Positions 1 through 6,137 of a DNA stretch of 64,000 bases are shown here, piece after piece; position 1 is the first letter of the stretch, and each line of letters opens with the position of its first letter. The position numbers were made by a program, and so were the translations under genes. Origin of the DNA: Haladaptatus sp. ZSTT2 (GTDB lineage: Archaea; Halobacteriota; Halobacteria; Halobacteriales; Halococcaceae). The notes under the pieces are model-generated. The model was given only the letters and a program-made list of their open reading frames with translations. It did no database searches and was not told the DNA's origin. The stretch is from contig NZ_JBAMHQ010000001.1 in the NCBI RefSeq assembly GCF_037081775.1, forward strand, positions 558,001 to 622,000. The letters are read 5' to 3'.

Positions 1-194
1 GTATACGAAAACCACTCTGCGTCGCGGATGCTACACAGTTCAGTCGTACAAATCGGGCTGAAGTCGAACGGGTAAAACAACAGCAGGATTATCGACCCAT
101 CAGCCGTGTAGTCCGTGAGGCTGAATCTCGTTTGTTCCTCATCCTCGACACCGACCAGCGAGAAAGATGGTGCCTGTGCCCCCATTTGTGGCAT
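1..194 (-). CDS. Peroxiredoxin (AhpC/TSA, Bcp-like), N-terminal part
   Basis: Only the first 64 or so codons are inside the window; the gene runs off the left edge. The protein starts MPQMGAQAPSF and reaches the motif YPFDFSPICT, which is the peroxidatic-cysteine loop of thioredoxin-fold peroxiredoxins (P-x3-T/S-x2-C-T). Such enzymes reduce peroxides in the cytoplasm using thiol donors, and a thioredoxin reductase is encoded further along this window. An alternative in-frame ATG lies 9 bases downstream. The family is clear, but the subfamily (Bcp/PrxQ versus others) cannot be settled without the C-terminal half and the resolving cysteine. Confidence 0.85.
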   Translation of the reverse strand, partial: MPQMGAQAPSFSLVGVEDEEQTRFSLTDYTADGSIILLLFYPFDFSPICTTELCSIRDAEWFSY

Positions 195-302
195 AGAAAC
201 ACAATCGCAGCAATCATGTGAATAGTCTGGCTTTTCCACCCTCCTTGTGTGTGGTGGTGGGTATTCGCACAGCGTTGGGCGGTCTACGACCGAAATCCGC
301 AG

Positions 303-310
303 ATTAAAAC
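303..310 (+). promoter_or_regulatory. TATA box of uridine kinase gene
   Basis: The AT-rich octamer ATTAAAAC lies 26 to 33 bases before the ATG at 336. That is the distance from TATA box to start codon in leaderless haloarchaeal genes. This supports choosing the ATG at 336 over an upstream ATG at 249. Confidence 0.5.
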
Positions 311-335
311 TACCGGGCACCCGACTCCGGAAACA

Positions 336-995
336 ATGATTCCCTCGTTCGTCATCGGCATCGCAGGCGGCACCGGTGCCGGAAAGACGACTGTCGCCCG
401 CGAGCTCACCGAAGGGGCGGGCGATTCGGTCACCCGCATCCCGCTCGACAACTACTACAAAGACCTCTCACACCTCGACATGGACGAACGCGCCGAGGTC
501 AATTACGACCACCCAAACGCCTTCGAGTGGGAACTCGTCCGCGAGCACATGGGGGCGCTCATGGAGGGTCAACACGTCGAGATGCCCCAGTACGATTTTA
601 CGATTCACAACCGCCGTGAGGAACGCATCACCGTCCAGCCAACGGACGTCATCGTCTTAGAAGGCATCTTCTCGCTGTATGACGAGCAGTTAAACGACAT
701 GATGGACCTCCGCGTGTACGTCGAGACGGATGCAGACGTTCGCATCCTCCGGCGCATCCGCCGCGATGTCATCGACCGCGGGCGCGACTTAGACGGCGTC
801 ATCCAACAGTATTTGAACACGGTCAAACCAATGCACGAGCAGTTTGTCGAACCGACGAAAAAACACGCAGACCTCATCATTCCTGAGGGTGCAAACCGAG
901 TGGCGGTGAACCTGCTCGCGGATAAGGTACACGCAGAGATCAACGGGACGGCGACGGAGTTGCGCGAGGCATCGAGCCCCGGTCGGCCAGAATAG
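336..995 (+). CDS. udk: Uridine kinase
   Basis: 219 residues, cytoplasmic. It phosphorylates uridine and cytidine to UMP and CMP in the pyrimidine salvage pathway. The P-loop GGTGAGKT is at residues 11-18. It is followed by the nucleoside-binding DNYYKDLSHLDMDER region and VIVLEGIFSLYD, all typical of the PRK/uridine kinase family. An upstream in-frame ATG at 249 would add 29 residues that look non-coding. The ATG at 336 fits the family length and a well-placed TATA box. The family also contains phosphoribulokinases, but the 219-residue length and the ERAEVNYDHP motif favour uridine kinase. The convergent gene starts 2 bases after its stop. Confidence 0.93.
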   Translation: MIPSFVIGIAGGTGAGKTTVARELTEGAGDSVTRIPLDNYYKDLSHLDMDERAEVNYDHPNAFEWELVREHMGALMEGQHVEMPQYDFTIHNRREERITVQPTDVIVLEGIFSLYDEQLNDMMDLRVYVETDADVRILRRIRRDVIDRGRDLDGVIQQYLNTVKPMHEQFVEPTKKHADLIIPEGANRVAVNLLADKVHAEINGTATELREASSPGRPE

Positions 996-996
996 C

Positions 997-1317
997 TTAC
1001 GCCTTTTGCTTGTCGGGGTTTTCGACGTTCGTATCGTAGTCCCAGAAGCCACCGCGACGCATGCCGCGTCCGACGGCTTTGTGGAACTCGACGAAGTCAG
1101 CGAAGTTCTCCTCGGGGACGTGTTCGAAGATGTCCGCGACGCTTACGACGCGCTGGTAGTTGATGCGGATTGGGTGGTCGCCGTACTGCGCTACGTAGTC
1201 AGCTTTGGCGAGCGGGAAGTCTTCGTCTTCGTTGATTTTCTTGGCAAGGATTGCGTGGCCGTATTTACGCATGCCCTCGCTGCCTTCCTCACCGTCTGGG
1301 TCGTGGGGCCAGTCCAT
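997..1317 (-). CDS. Conserved haloarchaeal protein (DUF5785-like)
   Basis: 106 residues starting MDWPHDPDGEEGSEGMRKYG. I recognise it as a small conserved haloarchaeal family, which I believe is DUF5785; no function is known to me. It is soluble and acidic, with a conserved-looking N-terminus and no metal-binding cysteines or membrane segment. The frame is open further upstream to 1464, but the extra residues look random, and the ATG at 1317 begins the recognisable part. It converges with udk, the stop codons being 1 base apart. Confidence 0.72.
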   Translation of the reverse strand: MDWPHDPDGEEGSEGMRKYGHAILAKKINEDEDFPLAKADYVAQYGDHPIRINYQRVVSVADIFEHVPEENFADFVEFHKAVGRGMRRGGFWDYDTNVENPDKQKA

Positions 1318-1450
1318 GCGTTGTGACAGTTCCCGACTCTCAAAAGGGTTTATGTTCCGGCGGTGGGCGGACGTTTGGAGGGGTTTGTCAGAATGGTAAA
1401 TAGAACCGTGACGGGAGTCTGTAGCAATGCCCCCAGCATGACGTGTCCCC

Positions 1451-2101
1451 ATGAAATACCTCAAGTTTACCCTCGCACCGACCGAACGCGCGCTGCACCC
1501 ACTCGATGAAACAATCGGATGTCACCCCCACGTCACCCGAGAAGCGCTCTTGCACGTCGATTTACTCGCAGATGGCCTGCAAATTCTCCTCTACCGCCTT
1601 CGCGGCGACGCAGACTCCTTCACGGCGATGCTCGCCGTTCACCCGGACGTACGCTCCTACGAACTGGTCGACGTAGACGGCGAGCGGTTCCACATCTACA
1701 TCCAGGTCGAGGCCGACGAGGTCGGCGGTGAACTCATCTCACTCGTTGACGACCACGCTCTCATCATCGACGGCCCGCTCGAATTCACCGCGAAGGGCCT
1801 TCGCGTGACCGTGGTTGGAACCCACGACAAACTCAGGGACGCCCTCGCCTCGATGCCCGAAGCGATAGACATTTCCATCGAACAAGCGGGCGACTACGCA
1901 CCCGACCGCAAAGACGTGCTGTCACCGCTCACGGCCCGGCAGCTCGAAGTGTTCGAGGCAGCCGTCGAGTCTGGCTACTACGACGTGCCACGCAGAGCAA
2001 CGCACAAGGAACTCGCAAAGAACCTCGATTGTGCGCCGAGCACGGTCGATGAACACCTCCGCAAAGCCGAGGCACACGTCGTTTCCGGACTGCTCGGCTG
2101 A
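1451..2101 (+). CDS. Bat-type HTH transcriptional regulator (HTH_10)
   Basis: 216 residues. Residues about 157-216 form the C-terminal helix-turn-helix of bacterio-opsin-activator type regulators: LTARQLEVFEAAVESGYYDVP, then THKELAKNLDCAPSTVDEHLRKAE. The first 150 residues are a sensor-like alpha/beta domain without PAS or GAF features that I can name. Proteins of this family are abundant haloarchaeal DNA-binding regulators with mostly unknown targets. Its start is divergent from the 997-1317 gene, and the HpcH-type aldolase gene follows 43 bases downstream, so it may be co-transcribed with it. Its ligand cannot be inferred. Confidence 0.85.
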   Translation: MKYLKFTLAPTERALHPLDETIGCHPHVTREALLHVDLLADGLQILLYRLRGDADSFTAMLAVHPDVRSYELVDVDGERFHIYIQVEADEVGGELISLVDDHALIIDGPLEFTAKGLRVTVVGTHDKLRDALASMPEAIDISIEQAGDYAPDRKDVLSPLTARQLEVFEAAVESGYYDVPRRATHKELAKNLDCAPSTVDEHLRKAEAHVVSGLLG

Positions 2102-2144
2102 CATGGACTGGCACATTTTAGTCGTTCCCCCGAGAGCATTCTGT

Positions 2145-2921
2145 ATGACCGCTGACCTTCGGGCCGCGTTCCACGCCCGCGAACCAGTGTGTGGCAGTTG
2201 GATTTCACTCGCAGACCCCGCCGTCGCAGAAGCTACGGCAAGTCTCGATTATGACTTCCTGCTCATCGACACCGAACACGCTCCGCACTCGGTTGAGACC
2301 GTCACCGACCTCGTCCGTGGCGTCGATGCCGCACCGGGCGACACCGCACCGTTCGTCCGCGCAGCGTGGAACGACCCCGTTCGCATCAAGCGCCTGCTCG
2401 ACGTCGGCGTCTCTGGCATCATGGTTCCGATGCTCGAAAGCCGCGCCGACGCCGAAGCGTTCGTGAGCGCGACGCGCTATCCCCCTGAGGGTGAGCGCGG
2501 CATCGCCGCAAGCCGCGCCGCCCAGTACGGCCTCGACTTCGAGGAGTACGTCGCCCGTGCGAACGACGAACTCGTTACGATTGGACAAATCGAGACTCGC
2601 GCCGGGCTCGATGCCGTAGAAGAGATTGCGACCGTCTCCGGCCTCGACGCGCTGTTCATCGGCCCCGCAGACCTCTCTGGCGCACTCTCAGTGTTCGGGG
2701 AATGGGAAAGCGACGAACTCCACGAGGCGATGGAGTCGGTGCTTTCGACCGCTCACGCCCACGACGTGCCGGTTGGCACGCTTGCGAGCACGAACGACCA
2801 AATCGACAATTGGCTCTCACTCGGCTTTGATTACCTCATCGCGGGCATCGACGTGAGCCATATGCTCGCCGGAAGCGTGGCCGCAAAAGAGCGCTTTGAC
2901 AATGCGATGGCAGAGCGGTAG
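2145..2921 (+). CDS. HpcH/HpaI aldolase family protein
   Basis: 258 residues, a TIM-barrel class II aldolase of the HpcH/HpaI/GarL family, which cleaves or forms 4-hydroxy-2-oxo acids using a divalent metal and pyruvate. Seen directly: DYDFLLIDTEHAPH near residue 40, GVSGIMVPM, GQIETRAGLDAVEEI (the metal-ligand glutamate region) and FIGPADLSGALSVFG. These are signatures of the family. The true substrate is unknown; garL, hpcH and yfaU homologues look alike. The ATG at 2145 starts the family-like N-terminus. A longer frame from 2031 overlaps the regulator gene and is unlikely. Confidence 0.85.
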   Translation: MTADLRAAFHAREPVCGSWISLADPAVAEATASLDYDFLLIDTEHAPHSVETVTDLVRGVDAAPGDTAPFVRAAWNDPVRIKRLLDVGVSGIMVPMLESRADAEAFVSATRYPPEGERGIAASRAAQYGLDFEEYVARANDELVTIGQIETRAGLDAVEEIATVSGLDALFIGPADLSGALSVFGEWESDELHEAMESVLSTAHAHDVPVGTLASTNDQIDNWLSLGFDYLIAGIDVSHMLAGSVAAKERFDNAMAER

Positions 2922-2930
2922 AACGAACGA

Positions 2931-4235
2931 CTACGACCCGACATCCACCTGATAATCTTTCAGGATGTCGCGGCCGATGATGACCGGGTAGCTCATGTGG
3001 CTCCGGTCTTCGACGCTCGCCATGAGCGTGTGCGTCCGCCCGTCGATATCGATTGTGATGTCCACGACGGGGCGTGTTTTCCCCGTCTTGTTGCTTCCCG
3101 AAACGATGCGCGTGCGGTCGGTGATTGGCCCCGCTCCAATCTCTGCAGCTAACGAGATGTCGATGCTCGTCCGCGTCGCGCCCGTGTCTGACTTTGCGGT
3201 GACGGTTTTCGCGCCCGACGTGCCGTAGACGGTCACGTCTTTCGTGTAGCCAATGACCGGACGCTCTGCGGGCAAATTCTCGACCGCCTCCTCGGTGATG
3301 AACGCCGGCGTCGAGTCGTCGAGGTCGGTCGCCAGTTCCGCGACGAGTTCTGGCTCGACCTCGCCACCTGCTCGCTCGATCGCGAGTGCAGCGATGTACG
3401 GTGCGGGGCTGATTCCCGTCGCCCCGAACAGACCTTTGAATCCCGCGGTCGGATTCACTTCGAGGACGTACCAGCCGTCGTCGCCGCAGATGAGGTCGAT
3501 ACCGGCGTAGTCGAGGCCAATAACCTCGGTGGCTCGCAGCGCAATGTCTCTGACTTCGGCTGGCAGGTCGGCGGTTGCATCTTCTGTGTCCCCGCCAAGG
3601 GCGACGTTCGTCCGCCAATCCCCGTCAGGCGCATGGCGCGTCATCGCCGCGATAACCTCGTCGCCGACCACGTACACCCGGAGGTCGCGGTGTCGGTCTG
3701 CATCGACTTCAATGAACTCCTGTAAGAACGCCCAGCGGTTTCCGACTTGGGGCGAGAGCAACTCCTCTGGCGATACCTTCCACGTCCAGCCACCGTGCGT
3801 CCCGATTGCTGTCTTGTACACTGCCTCCTCGTCGAACTCACCACGCGCTTCGTTCAACCGACCAGGGTCGAGCGCGAGCAGTTGGTCTGGAACGGGAATG
3901 CCCGCTTCGGAAAGGCGCACCGCCGTCGAGTACTTGTGCATCGCCGTGAGCACCGTCGTCGGGTCGTTGAGCACCGGGACGAGCCCTTTTACCGTGTCTG
4001 CAAGACAGAGCGCCTCGGTGGCGTAGTCGGCTTTCGAGAGCAACAAGCGGTTGATGACAATGTCAACGTCCGGTTCGAGCGTCGCCTGCCCTGCTCGAAT
4101 GCGGACTTCGATGTTGTCGCGCCGGAGCCACTCGGGGTCGTGGCCCAGTGCTTCGATGGCGTTGAGAATCGCCTTCGTCTCTTTCGAGGTATGGAGGCTC
4201 AACACGCCAATTCGGAGCCGTCCGGCTTTCGTCAT
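2931..4235 (-). CDS. RimK-type ATP-grasp ligase fused to RimB-like protease domain
   Basis: 434 residues in two parts. Residues about 1-290 are a RimK/LysX ATP-grasp ligase: VYKTAIGTHGGWTWKV is the ATP lysine loop, and GLDYAGIDLICGDDGWYVLEVNPTAGFKG carries the Mg ligands Asp, Glu and Asn. Residues about 315-434 resemble the family called ATP-dependent zinc protease (RimB-like, retropepsin fold), with KSDTGATRTSID as the aspartic D-T-G-A motif and YPVIIGRDIL as the second strand. RimK adds glutamate or similar amino acids to carboxylates, and RimB-type domains trim such additions. Fused, they could be a make-and-trim pair. The substrate is unknown. It converges with the aldolase gene, 9 bases apart. 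Confidence 0.8.
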   Translation of the reverse strand: MTKAGRLRIGVLSLHTSKETKAILNAIEALGHDPEWLRRDNIEVRIRAGQATLEPDVDIVINRLLLSKADYATEALCLADTVKGLVPVLNDPTTVLTAMHKYSTAVRLSEAGIPVPDQLLALDPGRLNEARGEFDEEAVYKTAIGTHGGWTWKVSPEELLSPQVGNRWAFLQEFIEVDADRHRDLRVYVVGDEVIAAMTRHAPDGDWRTNVALGGDTEDATADLPAEVRDIALRATEVIGLDYAGIDLICGDDGWYVLEVNPTAGFKGLFGATGISPAPYIAALAIERAGGEVEPELVAELATDLDDSTPAFITEEAVENLPAERPVIGYTKDVTVYGTSGAKTVTAKSDTGATRTSIDISLAAEIGAGPITDRTRIVSGSNKTGKTRPVVDITIDIDGRTHTLMASVEDRSHMSYPVIIGRDILKDYQVDVGS

Positions 4236-4379
4236 GGCTTGATTTAGAAACTCACGACACTTGAATCAATCTCCGAAACGATATTAAGCGCGCTCCGGGT
4301 GAACGGCGTGGCGGTCGTTCGGAGACGTTACCAGAGAACCGTACGGAAAACCTGTGAAAAATTCTATCCCCTCAACAGG

Positions 4380-4388
4380 CGTATTTAG
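4380..4388 (+). promoter_or_regulatory. TATA box of SnoaL-like gene
   Basis: CGTATTTAG lies about 40 bases before the ATG at 4427, in a 190-base gap between divergent genes. It is the best TATA match there. The rest of the gap (4236-4426) holds the promoters of the two divergent genes and nothing else I can see. Confidence 0.35.
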
Positions 4389-4426
4389 CGATAGTCATGT
4401 CCGCACTGTGGACTGACCGATAGATA

Positions 4427-4843
4427 ATGAGCTCAATTGCACAACGGACTCCTGAGAGCCTGGCTCAGCGCGACCTCCAGATTTGGAACGACGGTGACGT
4501 GGATCAGCTAGACGAGATTTATTCAACCGATGCGATGTTCGTCGATGCGTTCGGAAAAGACCACGAAATCGACTCGTGGAAAGCATACCTACTGCTGATT
4601 AGAACCGCTTTCCCAGACCTCCACGTTCGCGTCATGGAATCCATCACCGAAGGCGACATGGTGGTAACACGGTTTGTGATTGGCGGGACAATGGAGGGTG
4701 AGTACCGCGGATTCAAGCCGACAGGACGGCCGTTCGAAATTCACGGACTCATCTCCCATCGTATCGAGGATGGGGAAATCGTCGAAGCGTGGAACGCGGT
4801 GAACTCGTTGGCGATACTCGAACAAGTCGGCGTGTGGGAGTAA
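4427..4843 (+). CDS. SnoaL-like ester cyclase family protein
   Basis: 138 residues with the SnoaL/NTF2 cone fold: an N-terminal helix, then LQIWNDGDVDQLDEIYSTDA, AFPDLHVRVMESITEGDMVV, and a strand ending FKPTGRPFEIHGL that is very characteristic of the predicted ester cyclase group (COG5485). Members act on small polyketide-like or unknown substrates; function in archaea is not established. No signal peptide or membrane segment. A paralogue sits at 16810-17253 on the other strand. The gene stands alone before the tRNA-Ser region. Confidence 0.82.
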   Translation: MSSIAQRTPESLAQRDLQIWNDGDVDQLDEIYSTDAMFVDAFGKDHEIDSWKAYLLLIRTAFPDLHVRVMESITEGDMVVTRFVIGGTMEGEYRGFKPTGRPFEIHGLISHRIEDGEIVEAWNAVNSLAILEQVGVWE

Positions 4844-4857
4844 CTGTCCAGCCGTCG

Positions 4858-5193
4858 GTCGAATCCCGTGGTTCACGCTTTTCACGCTCACCGAGTGCAG
4901 AGCGAATGCTCTGTGGAGGTGTTCGCGGTAAAAGGCGGTGAGAATGGGAGCGAGCGAAACCACTAGTTTCGCGAGCCACGAAGCAATCACTGATTGCTTC
5001 GGAGGGGAGCAAATCCGTTGGATTTGCGAGCTTCAAAGCGGTCTGCGACCGCTTTGGAATTTGAACTTCAGTCATTTCGCTCGCTTGCGCTCGCTTCACT
5101 CCTTAGTTCAAATCCTGCGATTCACGCTTTGCTCCTCACGGAGTGGCGAGCACACGCTACGCGGTGCTCGCCGGTGATGTTCGTCGGAAAAGG
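4858..5193 (-). repeat. Gene-free 3' flank of tRNA-Ser: duplicated unit and inverted-repeat array
   Basis: 336 bases without a credible gene. Two related units lie at about 4858-4949 and 5106-5207. Both contain TTCACGCTTT, a CTCAC-GAGTG segment, a hairpin, TGTTCG and the end block AAAAGGCGGTGAGAATGGGA. Between them are inverted repeats with unrelated stem sequences: 4954-4972, 4980-5000, 5009-5027, 5034-5056 and 5059-5113. The centres of the first four lie at 4963, 4990, 5018 and 5045, about 27 bases apart. Unit hairpins are at 4898-4913 and 5145-5172. Read from the tRNA strand, the array is the tRNA 3' trailer. It could be the scar of an integrated element or a structured RNA. Confidence 0.7.
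4930..4949 (-). repeat. 20-bp direct copy of the tRNA-Ser 3' end (att-like)
   Basis: AAAAGGCGGTGAGAATGGGA here is identical to 5188-5207, which covers the last 14 bases of the tRNA-Ser gene and its first trailing bases. The copies have the same orientation and lie 258 bases apart. A short repeat of a tRNA 3' end is what tyrosine-recombinase integration leaves, but no integrase gene lies between them. Confidence 0.6.
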
Positions 5194-5277
5194 CGGTGAG
5201 AATGGGATTTGAACCCATGAAGCCTTGCGGCTACCAGTTTTCAAGACTGGCGCATTTGGCCACTCTGCCATCTCACC
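5194..5277 (-). tRNA. tRNA-Ser (anticodon TGA)
   Basis: 84 nucleotides on the minus strand. The 7-bp acceptor stem pairs GGTGAGA (5271-5277) with TCTCACC (5195-5201), with G as discriminator base. The anticodon stem-loop is CCAGT-CTTGAAA-ACTGG, giving anticodon TGA, which reads UCA serine codons (and probably UCG or UCU by wobble). A long variable arm (TAGCCGCAAGGCTTC) follows, as expected for tRNA-Ser, and the T arm is GGGTTCAAATCCC. The 3' CCA is not encoded. The 3' flank is unusual and is described separately. Confidence 0.95.
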
Positions 5278-5321
5278 AACAGTCCGTCATACCGCGTCAT
5301 CCGATTAAGGCCTGTCGCTTT

Positions 5322-6077
5322 TCAGTCGCGCGAGAGAACGAGGTCGCCGTCCTCCGCGACGACCGTCAGGCCGATGTCATCAAAGAAGGCCGCAGCATGC
5401 CGAGGATAGATGCGCCCGGCCTTCTTTCGCGCGTTGATGAGCGTGAGCGCCGTCACGAGGTCTGAAGCCGTCTCCACCACGGGGAGGTTCGGCAGGAAAT
5501 CGACCTCAAAGCCAGCGTCCAGCCCGCGGTCGGTGAGCGTCTCGACCGCCGGTTGAGTGTACGCCGCCTCGAAGTTGATAGGGTCGTCGAACCCTGCGTA
5601 GTAGACTCGTCCGTCAGTGGATGGGCCGAGAATCACGGGATGGCGGCGGAGTTTCATCGCCCCGTTGTCGATTTCCTTGCGCGTGAGGAACATTGCGGTG
5701 GGTTCGACCGCCGCCGCAGTCTGGACTTCTTCGCGGTCGAGCAGATGGGTGAGCGTGTTCCCGACGCGCCCGGAGAACGTTTGCCCGACTTGCACCTCGA
5801 ATCGAGCGTCTGCAGGCGATTTGAGACACTCGTCTGCGAGGTCGCGGAGTTCCGACTCGACCGACTGCGCGGTCTGGTGTTCCTCCGGCAAATCCTCGTC
5901 TGCGCGGTAGTTCACGAGCAGCTCGCCGCCGCTGTTCTCGACGGCGCGAAGCACGTCTTTCAACATAGCGGCGTAGAGGTCTGCGGTCTCTTCTTCGCTG
6001 AGTGGCGTCGTCTCCGCCAACTCAGTGAGCACGAGTCCCGGTCGCGGTGGGTCTGCGAGAACGGCAACCGTCGTCAT
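5322..6077 (-). CDS. DUF2064-like (GT-A fold) protein
   Basis: 251 residues. The N-terminus MTTVAVLADPPRPGLVLTEL, followed by LSEEETADLYAAMLKDVL, matches the layout of DUF2064/CofC-like proteins with a nucleotidyltransferase (GT-A) fold, where the early segment is the nucleotide loop and the second is a conserved helix. A middle segment, MFLTRKEIDNGAMKLRRHPVI, looks like a variant of the usual Asp-based site. Some DUF2064 members act in arsenosugar synthesis, but no such neighbours are here. Function is unknown. The gene ends 44 bases from the tRNA-Ser, which is on the same strand and downstream of it. Confidence 0.6.
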   Translation of the reverse strand: MTTVAVLADPPRPGLVLTELAETTPLSEEETADLYAAMLKDVLRAVENSGGELLVNYRADEDLPEEHQTAQSVESELRDLADECLKSPADARFEVQVGQTFSGRVGNTLTHLLDREEVQTAAAVEPTAMFLTRKEIDNGAMKLRRHPVILGPSTDGRVYYAGFDDPINFEAAYTQPAVETLTDRGLDAGFEVDFLPNLPVVETASDLVTALTLINARKKAGRIYPRHAAAFFDDIGLTVVAEDGDLVLSRD

Positions 6078-6137
6078 GGAAAACCCTGCGTCCGGCGAAC
6101 CCTTGAACCCGCCGCTTGGTGCTCCGTAGCTACGGCG

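Noticed and set aside
5101-5130. A second tRNA-like end on the plus strand (GTTCAAATCC in the array)
   Set aside because: It resembles a T loop but has no matching T stem, acceptor stem or anticodon arm nearby.
4858-5207. CRISPR-like array beside tRNA-Ser
   Set aside because: The units share only shape and spacing; there is no identical repeat sequence and no cas gene.
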